Positions 33,474 through 43,988 of a stretch of 64,000 nt of DNA are shown piece by piece. Origin of the DNA: Nocardioides panzhihuensis. GTDB taxonomy: Bacteria > Actinomycetota > Actinomycetes > Propionibacteriales > Nocardioidaceae. The notes beneath the pieces are model-generated. The model had not been told where the DNA came from. It saw only the letters and a program-made list of their open reading frames with translations, and made no database searches. Location of the stretch: the NCBI RefSeq assembly GCF_013408335.1, contig NZ_JACBZR010000001.1, positions 3,697,501 to 3,761,500 on the forward strand, written 5' to 3'. The stretch's first letter is position 1; each line of letters opens with the position of its first letter. Both the position numbers and the translations under genes were made by a program.

Positions 33474-33494
33474 TGATACACAACTCATATATCA
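33474..33494. promoter_or_regulatory. GntR-type operator before purU
   Basis: On the minus strand the site reads TGATATATGAGTTG followed by TGTATCA. It keeps TGATATAT and the outer TGAT/ATCA dyad of the glyA site. It lies 24-44 bp before the purU start and also faces the divergent gdhA gene. Confidence 0.6.
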
Positions 33495-33506
33495 GAACGA
33501 CCATAG

Positions 33507-35018
<1,512 letters not shown>

Positions 35019-35059
35019 GACTCACCCACCCCGCCTCCCGACGGAGCCCGGAACGGCTA

Positions 35060-35093
35060 GTGCGGGTCCGAGGGGATGCCCTCGGACCCGCAC
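35060..35093. terminator. Bidirectional terminator after gdhA
   Basis: Perfect 15-bp stem GTGCGGGTCCGAGGG / CCCTCGGACCCGCAC with a GATG tetraloop, between convergent gdhA and the secreted dehydrogenase gene. Confidence 0.8.
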
Positions 35094-35106
35094 CGACATG
35101 CCACCC

Positions 35107-38100
35107 TCAGAGCCGGCTGATCACCGCCTTGGCGTCCCGCTGCAGCGCGGCACGAGCGTCGGAGTCGGCGACGTTCAGCGAGCTGGCCGCCAGGTCGACG
35201 TACTCCTGCAGCTGCGATCGCGCAGAGGTGCGTCGTCCGGCCTCGGCGTGCTTTGCGGCCTGACTCAGCCGCTTCTCGAGGACGCTCTCCCCGGCCGGCG
35301 TGATCTCACCGGAGCGGGCGAGCCGCTCGGTCAGGACGGTGAGCTCGGCCAACGAGGTGGTGGTCGTGAACGTCACCGTCCTCTTCGTCGCGTGTCCCGC
35401 CTTGTCGGTCGCGGTGATCTCGAGGGTGTGTGACCCGAGCGAGAGTCGCCACAGGGCGAGCGCGTCGCCGGCGACCGCGGCACCGTCCAGGGTCGCGGTC
35501 ACGGACCCGACACCGGAGGTGGCGTCGGTGGCCGACCAGGATGCATCCCCGGAGTTGCCGACCGTGGCGCCGTCGGCGACACCGTCGACCGCGACCTGCG
35601 GCGCGGTCTTGTCGATCCGCACCACGACCTGTCCGACCTCGGAGACGTTTCCGCCGTTGTCCGTCGCACGATAGTGAACGGTCGTGACACCTTCCGCGGA
35701 CACGGTGAGCGGGTTGTTCGCGTTCTCCCAGGTCTGGCCGCCGTTGGTCGAGCGCTGCCGTGAGGCGACGGTGCCGTCGTCGGTCGCGGCGACCGCCACC
35801 GACACGTTCCCCGTCCACCAGCCGTTCTGCCCGGTCGGCTGCGCCGGACTGAGCGTCGCGGAGACCGTGGGAGGCGTGACGTCGGCGAACCCGTCCCCGA
35901 CGAACCTGATCCGATCCAGGGTCACGCCGCCGGTGGAGGTCACGAACAGCTCGCCGCTGCCCGACGGTGCTCCGGTCAGGTCGGACGTCGCCTCCGACCA
36001 GTCCTCGCTGGCGACGTCGAACGAGGCGAACGGCGTCGCGTCGGCAGACCCCCATCGCAGCTCCACGCTGCCGGTGCCGCTGGCGCGCAGCTTCGCCGAG
36101 GTGATGCCGGCGAGGTTCACCGGTTTCCAGGAGAGCCAGTCGCCCGCGTCGAGCGAGGTGACCTTCCGCAGGCCGCTCGCCGTGTCGTCGGGGGCGATCG
36201 CGATGCCCTCGGAGCCGTCGGCCCACTCAGCCTCCTGCGACTTCGGGTTGAGGATCATCGAGACCTCAGACCGGGCCGCCGGCACTCCGTTGGCGCCGTT
36301 GTCGGTGTAGCCGATGACGACGACTCCGTAGATGTTCTCCGTCTCGCCGTGCTCGGTCGCGTCAGCGGGGGTCGGGATCGCGAATCGGCAACCGGTCCCC
36401 TGGCTGAGCGGGTGGGCGTGGGCGTCGTGCCCGAGGCCGAACGTCCAGGTCACCCGTGAGCACACCGTCGCGCTCCCGTCCTCGGCGTCGTCGGTCGCCA
36501 CCTGGAACGGCACCGCCTGACCCCAGTCGAAGAAGCCGCCCTCGGCCGGCGTGGCCACGTCGATCGTCGGCGCCACGTTGCCCACGCTGATCGAGGTCGA
36601 CGTGATGCCGCGACGCCCCTCGGCGTCGGTGACCCGGAGCCGGGCGGTGTAGCGGCCGAGCTCGTCGTAGGTGTACGACGTGGTGGCCCCGCTGGCGTCG
36701 AAGGTGCCGTTGCCGTCGAAGTCCCACTCGTAGGTGAGCGCACCGCCTTCGGGGTCGACCGAGCCCGACCCGTCGAAGTCGACGGTCAGCGGTGCCGAGC
36801 TGCTGGAGATGGGGTCGGCGACGATGTCCGCGCGCGGTGCCTTGTTGCCGACGCTGTAGTCGATCCGATAGAGACCGGCATCCGGGTTGGCGCGGAAGAA
36901 GCCGTCACCGTAGTCGAGGACGTAGAGCGACCCGTCCGGCCCGAACTCGATGTCGATCGGGCTGTCGGTGATCGGCTGTCGGTTCGTCTCGAGATCGGTG
37001 TTGGGCAGGAAGTGCTCGATGTGCGAGACCGGACCACTGGGCCAGTCGACGGTGAACGCCGCCAGGTAGTCCTGGGAGAACTCGGCGAAGAACGCCTTGC
37101 CGTCCCAGTACTCCGGGAACTTCGTCGGCGAGGGGTTGTCCGCGTCGTAGTGGTACACCGGACCGCCCATGGGTCCCTGGCCACCGGCCGGTCCGAAGTC
37201 GGTCAGCTCCGGCCACGGCTGGTGGGTGTTGTTGTCGCCGTAGTAGAGGGTCGCGGCCGTGGCCGGCGGAACCTTCGAGAGTCCTGTGTTCCACCGCGAG
37301 TTGTTCTCCGCACCAGCGGCGCAGTCGAAGAACTCCCCCGGCGTCGCCGTCTCGAAGTCCCACTCGTTGTAGTTGAAGTGGTCGCCGGTGCAGTAGGGCC
37401 AGCCGCCGTTGACCGGCTCGTCGATCGCGGTCGTCTCCCACTCGACGTACCCCATCGGGCCACGCTGCGGGTTCGGCGCCCCGGCGTCCGGGCCGTAGTC
37501 GCCCCAGCTCACCGAGCCGGTGGCGGGGTCGACATCCATCCGGAACGGGTTGCGCAGTCCCATCGCGAAGATCTCCGGTCTCGTCCCCTCCGTGCCGGGG
37601 GCGAAGAGGTTGCCCTCGGGGATGGTGTAGGAGCCGTCCTCCTGGACCGCGACCCGCAGGACCTTGCCACGCAGGTCGTTCGTGTTGCCCGCGCCGCGGC
37701 GGGAGTCGAAGCCGGGGTTGAACCCGGGGGCGTCGTTGTTGGGCGCGAACCCGTTCGCGCCCGGAGTCCCTGCCGGGGTGTTGTCGCCCGTGGCCAGGTA
37801 GAGGTTGCCCTGGTCGTCGAAGTCGACGTCGCCGGCGACGTGGCAGCACTGACCGCGTTGCACCTCGACCTTGAGGATCACCTGCTCGGTAGCGAGATCC
37901 AGCTTGTCGGCGGCCTCGTCCCACTTCACCCGGGTGAGCTGGTTGTAGCCCTTCCACTGGTCCCAGTAGGCCTCGGTCTGACCGGCGGGCAGCGTGTTGG
38001 GCGCCGAGCCCGACGGCGTGGTCGTCGGGTAGGGGCCGGTCATGGTGCGCGGCGCGTAGTAGAGGTAGACCCAGCCCGACTCGTCGAAGTCGGGCGCGAG

Positions 38101-38475
38101 GGTGACCGTCTGCAGGCCGTCCTCGGAGTTGTTGTACGTCGCGATCGTGTTGACCACACGAGTCGTACCGGCGTCGGGGTCGACGAGCCGGATGTCGCCG
38201 TTGCGCGCAGTGGTGAGCACGCGCCGGTCCGGCAGGACGGCCATGTCGATCGGCTCGCCGGTGTCCTTGGTGAGCGTGACCTTCTCGTAGTTCGACCAGT
38301 CGAGGGCGAGACCGGCCCCGGGCTCGGCGCCATGGTCGACGCCGTCGTGGGCGGCACCGGGCGTCGCGAGCGCGAGCACGGAGGTGAGAGCGAGTGCGAG
38401 CCCGGAGGTCACCGCGAGGAGTGATCGCCGGGCACGTCGGCGGGATACCCCACCGACTGAGCTGTGTATGGGCAT
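35107..38475 (-). CDS. Secreted multidomain PQQ-type sugar dehydrogenase-like protein with PKD, CBM6-like and FIMAH-like domains
   Basis: 1122 residues. Signal peptide with a twin-arginine-like SRRRARRSLLAVTS and AGAAHD-type cleavage region. A GSDH-like beta-propeller follows (about 55-540; YYAPRTMTGPYP, GQCCHVAGDVDFD, MGLRNPFRMDVDPATG, PDGSLYVLDYGDG). Then a PKD domain (about 550-640, TYEWDFDGNGTFD), a CBM6-like jelly roll (about 745-860), an OmpL47-like and Ig-like pair with RSTNGGQTWENANNP, and a C-terminal helical FIMAH-like segment (LTERLARSGEITPAGESVLE). Probably an exported carbohydrate-binding oxidoreductase; no PQQ synthesis genes are near. It follows the Tat-exported epimerase-like gene on the same strand and is likely cotranscribed. 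Confidence 0.85.
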   Translation of the reverse strand: MPIHSSVGGVSRRRARRSLLAVTSGLALALTSVLALATPGAAHDGVDHGAEPGAGLALDWSNYEKVTLTKDTGEPIDMAVLPDRRVLTTARNGDIRLVDPDAGTTRVVNTIATYNNSEDGLQTVTLAPDFDESGWVYLYYAPRTMTGPYPTTTPSGSAPNTLPAGQTEAYWDQWKGYNQLTRVKWDEAADKLDLATEQVILKVEVQRGQCCHVAGDVDFDDQGNLYLATGDNTPAGTPGANGFAPNNDAPGFNPGFDSRRGAGNTNDLRGKVLRVAVQEDGSYTIPEGNLFAPGTEGTRPEIFAMGLRNPFRMDVDPATGSVSWGDYGPDAGAPNPQRGPMGYVEWETTAIDEPVNGGWPYCTGDHFNYNEWDFETATPGEFFDCAAGAENNSRWNTGLSKVPPATAATLYYGDNNTHQPWPELTDFGPAGGQGPMGGPVYHYDADNPSPTKFPEYWDGKAFFAEFSQDYLAAFTVDWPSGPVSHIEHFLPNTDLETNRQPITDSPIDIEFGPDGSLYVLDYGDGFFRANPDAGLYRIDYSVGNKAPRADIVADPISSSSAPLTVDFDGSGSVDPEGGALTYEWDFDGNGTFDASGATTSYTYDELGRYTARLRVTDAEGRRGITSTSISVGNVAPTIDVATPAEGGFFDWGQAVPFQVATDDAEDGSATVCSRVTWTFGLGHDAHAHPLSQGTGCRFAIPTPADATEHGETENIYGVVVIGYTDNGANGVPAARSEVSMILNPKSQEAEWADGSEGIAIAPDDTASGLRKVTSLDAGDWLSWKPVNLAGITSAKLRASGTGSVELRWGSADATPFASFDVASEDWSEATSDLTGAPSGSGELFVTSTGGVTLDRIRFVGDGFADVTPPTVSATLSPAQPTGQNGWWTGNVSVAVAATDDGTVASRQRSTNGGQTWENANNPLTVSAEGVTTVHYRATDNGGNVSEVGQVVVRIDKTAPQVAVDGVADGATVGNSGDASWSATDATSGVGSVTATLDGAAVAGDALALWRLSLGSHTLEITATDKAGHATKRTVTFTTTTSLAELTVLTERLARSGEITPAGESVLEKRLSQAAKHAEAGRRTSARSQLQEYVDLAASSLNVADSDARAALQRDAKAVISRL

Positions 38476-38599
38476 GACGGTTCCTTGAAGAGCGAGGGCG
38501 GGAGAGAGCCGGAGGAGGGCGTGCGAGTACGCCGGTGGCCGGAGCGCGACCTGGCAAGGGCGCGCTCCGGCTCTTCGCGGAGGGAGAGGTCGCGGCCGG

Positions 38600-39727
38600 T
38601 CAGCCGCGGAGCTCGTCCATGTTCTGGTAGCTCAGCTTGGCCAGAGCCAGGGACTGGCCTGGGTTCATCGCACCGCCGGGCGCGGTGTCCTGCTCCCACA
38701 TCGGGTTGTGGTAGCCACGCGCCGGCATGTCACCGAAGAAGGCCTGGTAGTCGATGTCGCCCTCCCCGAACGGCGCCATCACATAGCCGTTGGCCTGCGT
38801 CTCGTCCTTCTTGCCGTCCTTGGCGTGGAACAGCGGGAAGCGCATCGGCGCAGACTTGACGACCTCGAGCGGGTCGAAGCGGTCCTCGACGAGACTGCCG
38901 TCGGAGGCGGTGTAGGTGTGGTGCTTGTGCTGGGCGACGTGCGCCCAGTAGATGTCCATCTCCAGCCACACGTGGCGGGGGTCCGTGTTCGCCAGGAACC
39001 ACTCCAGCCGGCGCACGCCGGAAGACCGGGTCGGGCGGCCCAGCGCGTCGTTGGGTCCGCTGTCCAGGAGGAAGCTGTACGCGACGTCGTGGTTGTGCGT
39101 GTAGAGCTTGAGCCCGTGTCGGGCTGCGCGCTCGCCGAGGACGTTCCAGCGATCGGCTGCGGCCTGCCAGTCGGCCAGGTAGGCCGACCCGGTGGGGTCG
39201 CCTCCGGTCCCGATGTGTCTCATCCCCAGGATGTTCGCGATCTCGCACGCGGCGTCGAACGCGGCCAGAGACGCATCGGTGATCGTGGAGGGCACCGACC
39301 CGTGGTTCCCCTCGGCCTCGAGACCGTTGTCATCGAGCCACATCCGCAGCATGCGTGCGCCCTCGATGTTGTTGACGTTGCCGCCGGGCGCGTTGGCGTT
39401 CTGGTTGTAGCCCGCGAACTCGATCTGCCGGTAGCCGATCTTCGACAGCTCCTCGAAGACCGCCTTGAACCCCGAGGCGTAGGGGTTGGTGGACGGGTCG
39501 CGACTGATGGCGTCGCGCACCGTGTAGAGGATGATGCCGCGCCGCGGCCGCGGGATCAGCAGCGCGTTGCCGGCGGCAGCGGACCCGGCGAGTGGGAGAC
39601 CTCCGAGGGTGATTCCCGCCGCGGCCATGCCTGTTGTGGCAGCCAGCAGCTGCCGGCGGTTGAGCCCGAGCTTGCGTGCGATAGCCGGAACCTCGTGGTT
39701 CACGGCGGAGATGGGACGGTTGCGCAT
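38600..39727 (-). CDS. Tat-exported sugar phosphate isomerase/epimerase-like TIM-barrel protein
   Basis: 375 residues from the ATG at 39727 (AAGGAG, 5-nt spacing). Tat signal NRRQLLAATTGMAAAGITLG. The AP-endonuclease-2-type TIM barrel (about 62-370) has IGYRQIEFAGYNQN, GMRHIGTGG, HGLKLYTHNHDV, HVWLEMDIYWAH and FPLFHAKDG, giving the usual His/Glu/Asp metal ligands. Exported members of this family often sit beside sugar dehydrogenase/ThuA-type proteins, as here. Substrate unknown; possibly a keto sugar made by the partner enzyme. Confidence 0.87.
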   Translation of the reverse strand: MRNRPISAVNHEVPAIARKLGLNRRQLLAATTGMAAAGITLGGLPLAGSAAAGNALLIPRPRRGIILYTVRDAISRDPSTNPYASGFKAVFEELSKIGYRQIEFAGYNQNANAPGGNVNNIEGARMLRMWLDDNGLEAEGNHGSVPSTITDASLAAFDAACEIANILGMRHIGTGGDPTGSAYLADWQAAADRWNVLGERAARHGLKLYTHNHDVAYSFLLDSGPNDALGRPTRSSGVRRLEWFLANTDPRHVWLEMDIYWAHVAQHKHHTYTASDGSLVEDRFDPLEVVKSAPMRFPLFHAKDGKKDETQANGYVMAPFGEGDIDYQAFFGDMPARGYHNPMWEQDTAPGGAMNPGQSLALAKLSYQNMDELRG

Positions 39728-39846
39728 CAATGCTCCTTCGGGAAGTGAAGCCACACATGACCCGAGACTGTGACGTGCATCACGTCGTGCCGACGCCAAC
39801 CTACGGTTTCGGCCAGGCGCCCGTCAATAGTTCCCGACTCGCGGAT

Positions 39847-39874
39847 CGAAAGTTGGAAACCAACTTTCGAAAGT
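39847..39874. promoter_or_regulatory. Overlapping palindromes upstream of the exported epimerase gene
   Basis: CGAAAGTTGG-AAA-CCAACTTTCG (39847-39869) is a perfect 10-bp dyad, and the perfect 12-mer ACTTTCGAAAGT (39863-39874) overlaps its right arm. CTTTCGAAAG words are common in sugar-responsive LacI and ROK operators of actinobacteria. No regulator gene adjoins. The rest of the 39728-40104 gap shows no gene I can support. Confidence 0.5.
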
Positions 39875-40104
39875 GCTCGACTCCGCGATGAACAGCCGAC
39901 CACAGACGACAAATGTGAAGAGCCCGCAGAGGACCGCGATCTGGCACAACGACCGCATTGGAGCCCCAGTCCTACGGTCTCTGACCGCCTACGACCACCA
40001 AAGCTCCAGATCGCGCCGTGCATCAATCATCTAGGCGACGCGCGGCACGTTAACGAAGCGGCGAGAGATGCGGCCAACCACGGACCGGGGGCGACGCAGG
40101 CAGA

Positions 40105-41169
40105 TCAGGACTGCACGGTCCATCGCGGCTTGGCCGGGTCACTGATGTAAGTGAGGTCATCGAGCACGTCGTATCCCATCTGCTGAAGGATGTGCAGGAT
40201 GTCGATCATGACCCAGTTGTCGATGATTTTGTGGTCGTCGTCGAGTCGGTACCAGTCTGCGACCCGCATCTCCACCTGACGACCGGTCGGAGGTAGTCCG
40301 AGCCACTGACCGCCCTCGTGAGTTCCGTGCAGGGACGGCCATCCGCCCGTGACCGCATATCGCCCGTCGCCCGTCTCGATGAAGTGTCCCGGAGCATCCT
40401 CGGGGCCTCCCACGACGCGCTCGTATCCGCCGCGGTCGGGAAAGCCTTGGATGAAGAGGGCCTTGTGAAAGTCGTTGAACCCGCGCTGACCGCGGGTCGA
40501 TCCGATGCCGGCCGGGCCGAACCAGTTCATGTGCTCGTGCCAGTGCGGGCTGTGGACGGAGGTCGCCACGTGCTCGGCGAAATCGGCGCCAGGCCCGAGC
40601 CCATTCTGCATCTCGGTGACGATCTGCATGGTCTTCGCCCCCGCCACCGGGTCTACCTGCCCGACCGTGGCGTCGGTGTCGATCGGAGGCAACGGCCACT
40701 GCTCGGCGCTGCCAGGCATGACCCGGAAGGGGTAGTAGCCCGCTTGCCGCATCACGTCAGGGACGTCGAGCATGATGTACATCTTCGAGATCTTGCCGTC
40801 AGAGACCACGGCATGGGTCCCGAACCGCAAGTACGTCAGTCCGTGCGTGGCCGGGATCCCGACCCACGGTAGGGCAAACGTGCCGTAGACGTGCCCGAGC
40901 GTCGAGACGACATCGCGGCCTTCGAAGCTGCCGGCGATCGCGACGCCGATCCGGTGTTCCTGGTCTGGGAAGGCAACACGGAGCGGCTCGAAGAACACCT
41001 CGGCGGCCTCGTCGACACTGTGGAGGGTGTTGAACGGATGGAAGACCTCGAAGATCGTGTCGGGACGGCAATGGGCCGCCAGCACCGATCGGCTCTCGCC
41101 CGGCGCAGCGCAGGCGAGGTCGTGCAGAAGGCGAGCCATGAGTTTCTTGTTGGCCTGGTGGTCGCTCAC
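40105..41169 (-). CDS. Two-domain SnoaL/NTF2-like protein, family A copy 1
   Basis: 354 residues made of two NTF2-fold SnoaL-like halves (about 1-165 and 185-350). Conserved pieces are FEVFHPFNTLHSVDEAAEVF, GIPATHGLTYLRFGTHAV, PHWHEHMNWFGPAGIGSTRG and DWYRLDDDHKIIDNWVMID. SnoaL-like proteins include cyclases, isomerases, hydrolases and binding proteins, so the reaction is unknown. GTG start after AGAGGA. A close paralog at 52379-53437 aligns along the full length at roughly three quarters identity by eye. Last gene of the first ABC operon. Confidence 0.75.
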   Translation of the reverse strand: MSDHQANKKLMARLLHDLACAAPGESRSVLAAHCRPDTIFEVFHPFNTLHSVDEAAEVFFEPLRVAFPDQEHRIGVAIAGSFEGRDVVSTLGHVYGTFALPWVGIPATHGLTYLRFGTHAVVSDGKISKMYIMLDVPDVMRQAGYYPFRVMPGSAEQWPLPPIDTDATVGQVDPVAGAKTMQIVTEMQNGLGPGADFAEHVATSVHSPHWHEHMNWFGPAGIGSTRGQRGFNDFHKALFIQGFPDRGGYERVVGGPEDAPGHFIETGDGRYAVTGGWPSLHGTHEGGQWLGLPPTGRQVEMRVADWYRLDDDHKIIDNWVMIDILHILQQMGYDVLDDLTYISDPAKPRWTVQS

Positions 41170-41248
41170 GCTGAGTTCCTCTTTTCGATAGTGGTGCGCA
41201 GCTCGAAGCCCTCGAGGACGTCGGGGCCCAGGTCGACCTGCGTTACCA

Positions 41249-42169
41249 TCAGTTGGGCTCGGTCTGGATCAGGTCCCCGCACTGCCTGAGCAGCGCGAGC
41301 TCGTCGTACTCGGTCCACTCAGCCACGATCCGGCCATCGCGGAGGTGGTGGTGGCTTACGCAGGCGATCCGAAACGGTGTCCCTCGGTGCTCTCCCCGCA
41401 GCGTCCACTGCGTTGCCACTCGGTCCGGATTGGTGCCGTCTTCGGGGCGCCAATAGCTGTCGTCGATGGTGCAGACGAGATCAGGGCACCGGTCCAGCCA
41501 CCGCTGGAACCAACGGGCAATGGCCGCAACCGACGAGTTCGACCGGTCGGTGCCGAGATGCTGGACGGCATCCTCGCGGTAATTCCTCGCAACCATCTCG
41601 GCATCGCGCTCGTTGAAGATGCCGACGAGTGTCTCTGCGACCGTGAGACCCGCGCCGTCGAGCTTCGGCTCCCAGGTCGGACGTGCCCCGGCGCCCGTCG
41701 ACGGGTTGGCATCGCTCCACCGCATGCCAGCTACATCAGCACTGACGCCGAGCTGCCGCGCGAGCGATAGCGGATTGCTGCTCAGCCACTCCTCGACGAT
41801 CTGATCCCCGCGTACGACGCAGTTGGCGATCGCACTGAAGCGCACGCGCTTCCCCGTGGGAGGGCCGAAGACCGACTCGCCGGTGTTGGTGCCGGTCCAC
41901 GTCCACCGCATCGATGTTCGGTACCCGTCGTGCTCGTCGCCGGTCCAGATCGTGTCATCGATGACCCCGTCGAAGTCGGGAAAGGTCCTCAGCCGAGCGA
42001 CGGTGTTCTGCAAGACGCGGTCGGCTCCAACCAGATCACCTCCATCCGCGTGGATCGGGGTCTGAGCTCCGTAGTAGCGCCTCACCAGCTCGGGGTCGCG
42101 CTCCGGCCCGTTCCAGATCGCGTACGTGACCTTCTCGATGTAATCGCAGGCGTCTGTGAAACCATTCAT
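41249..42169 (-). CDS. Two-domain SnoaL/NTF2-like protein, family B copy 1
   Basis: 306 residues. The first SnoaL half has YIEKVTYAIWN, IDDTIWTGDEHDGYRTSMRW and VVRGDQIVEEWL; the second has NERDAEMVARNY and VAEWTEYDELALLRQ. The same blocks occur in the proteins at 54654-55625 and, more distantly, 51227-52261. Its ATG overlaps the permease stop (ATGA), so it is translated with the importer. Unknown function; coupling to transport suggests it acts early on the imported compound. Confidence 0.75.
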   Translation of the reverse strand: MNGFTDACDYIEKVTYAIWNGPERDPELVRRYYGAQTPIHADGGDLVGADRVLQNTVARLRTFPDFDGVIDDTIWTGDEHDGYRTSMRWTWTGTNTGESVFGPPTGKRVRFSAIANCVVRGDQIVEEWLSSNPLSLARQLGVSADVAGMRWSDANPSTGAGARPTWEPKLDGAGLTVAETLVGIFNERDAEMVARNYREDAVQHLGTDRSNSSVAAIARWFQRWLDRCPDLVCTIDDSYWRPEDGTNPDRVATQWTLRGEHRGTPFRIACVSHHHLRDGRIVAEWTEYDELALLRQCGDLIQTEPN

Positions 42170-43065
42170 CAGCCCTTGACCGCCCCTCCGGTCAGACCGG
42201 CAACCAGATAGCGCTGCGCGAAGAGCGAAAGAAGCACGATCGGGACAGCCAGGGCAATGCTGCTGGCAGCGATCACCTGGTAGAGACCGGCGTCCTCGGT
42301 CGTGCCGAACGACGCGACGAACACCGGGAGCGTTACCGCATCCGTCTGAGTTAGCGCTACTGCCACAAGATACTCCTGGTATGCAAGAAGGAAGGTGAAG
42401 ATTCCGGCTGTCATCAGGCCCGGAGTCGCTGTGGGCAAGATGACGTATACGAAGCCCTTAAAGCGGTTGCAGCCGTCAACCATCGCGGACTCGTCAAGCT
42501 CTTTGGGGATGGCCGCGAAGAAGTTGCGCAACATCCACAGGGTGAAGGGCTGATTGATCGCCACCAGCGCGATCACCAGCATCGTCCGGGTGTCATACAG
42601 ACCGAGCGCCCGGGCCGCATCGTAGAACGGGAGCACAACCGCGAACCGTGGAAGTGCACGGAACACCAGCGCCAGGACGAGCAGCCAGACCCCGATGCTT
42701 CCGACATATCGCGCCAGGCCGTACGCAGCAGGCGCAGCGATCGCCAGCGAAACGATGACGGCCGCAGCCGCGACGATCATTGTGTTGATGAAGACCGCGA
42801 CGAACTCTGTGCCGTAATAGAGATCACTGAAGGCCTTGACCGTGGGATCGAAGGTCCACGTCGGTGGCGAGGTGAACGCGGCGGTGAACGGCTTGATGGC
42901 GGTCAGAAACGCCCAGATAAACGGAACCAGACTCGCAAGTATTATCAGGACCAGAATCGGGGTCGACGGATTGAACCTCTGACGCGACCGATGCGGTCGT
43001 CTCCCCCGAGCAGGCGTCTGCGTTGACTGCGGCGATGCCTTCGCCACTTCGTCCGCTAGCGTCAT
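42169..43065 (-). CDS. Carbohydrate ABC transporter permease (MalG type), system 1
   Basis: 298 residues, six membrane segments, with the inner-membrane EAA loop ELDESAMVDGCNRFKGFVYV contacting the ATPase. It overlaps both neighbours by 4 bp or less. Codon use is visibly less GC-rich than in the matching gene of system 2. No ATPase gene is in the operon. Confidence 0.9.
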   Translation of the reverse strand: MTLADEVAKASPQSTQTPARGRRPHRSRQRFNPSTPILVLIILASLVPFIWAFLTAIKPFTAAFTSPPTWTFDPTVKAFSDLYYGTEFVAVFINTMIVAAAAVIVSLAIAAPAAYGLARYVGSIGVWLLVLALVFRALPRFAVVLPFYDAARALGLYDTRTMLVIALVAINQPFTLWMLRNFFAAIPKELDESAMVDGCNRFKGFVYVILPTATPGLMTAGIFTFLLAYQEYLVAVALTQTDAVTLPVFVASFGTTEDAGLYQVIAASSIALAVPIVLLSLFAQRYLVAGLTGGAVKG

Positions 43066-43925
43066 CCCTGGCTCACATCCTTGTAGGTCTGACGAATGAA
43101 GGGCATGAGCACGACCACCGTGGCCACAACGGTGAGGACACTGATCGCACTTCCAAGGCCGAGCCTCTGAGATTCTCCAAGCGCCACTTCGTAGACGTAG
43201 ACCATCACCGTCTCGGTTCCGACGTTACGTGCGTTCGGGGTGATCATGCGGATGGAATCGAAGATCCTGAGTCCGTCCATCACCGCAATCAGCGCCACGA
43301 ACGTGAAGAACCGCGACAAGGTCGGGATGACGACGAAGAACTGTTTCTGCCACCATTTTGCACCATCGAGATCGGCTGCCTCTTCGTACTCAACAGGAAC
43401 GGTCTGCAGACCCGCGAGGAAGATCAGGACGGGAAACGCCACGGCGTGCCACATCGCGTGCGTCACGACAAGACTTCGTGCCGCCCATGGAGAGGTCAAC
43501 CAGTTCACCTGCCAACCGAGTTCAGAAATCGCCCAGTTGACCAACCCGCCGAAGGTGTCGTTGAAGAGCCACGAGAAGACCAACGCGCCTACGACTTGAG
43601 GAACAACGAATGACACCAGCAGCATGCCCAGCAACAGCGACCGTCCCCTGCGGACCCGATTGAGCATGAGGGCAAGAATGTATCCGACGACAATCTGACC
43701 GGCGACCACCACGATTGTGAAGCCGACCGTCACCACAACTGATGCACGGAATCGCGACGAAGACAGAGCCTCAGAATAGTTGGAAAGACCGATCCAGCGC
43801 CCAAACTCGCCGTATCCGACATCCTGGAAGCTCCACAGCACTGTCAAGACCAGGGGCAACACCAAGAGACCGGACATCAATGCGACGCTCGGCCCGACGA
43901 ACCAGGCGAACTCTCTTCTCGTCAC
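43062..43925 (-). CDS. Carbohydrate ABC transporter permease (MalF type), system 1
   Basis: 287 residues, six membrane segments; EAA loop EYEEAADLDGAKWWQKQF. Pairs with the MalG-type permease through an ATGA overlap. It lies 63 nt after the binding-protein gene. Confidence 0.9.
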   Translation of the reverse strand: MTRREFAWFVGPSVALMSGLLVLPLVLTVLWSFQDVGYGEFGRWIGLSNYSEALSSSRFRASVVVTVGFTIVVVAGQIVVGYILALMLNRVRRGRSLLLGMLLVSFVVPQVVGALVFSWLFNDTFGGLVNWAISELGWQVNWLTSPWAARSLVVTHAMWHAVAFPVLIFLAGLQTVPVEYEEAADLDGAKWWQKQFFVVIPTLSRFFTFVALIAVMDGLRIFDSIRMITPNARNVGTETVMVYVYEVALGESQRLGLGSAISVLTVVATVVVLMPFIRQTYKDVSQG

Positions 43926-43988
43926 CGTGGCCCCTTTCTGAAGGCGATCGGCAGGCGGGCCGTCACGGTCCGCCGAAGTACGGACGCA

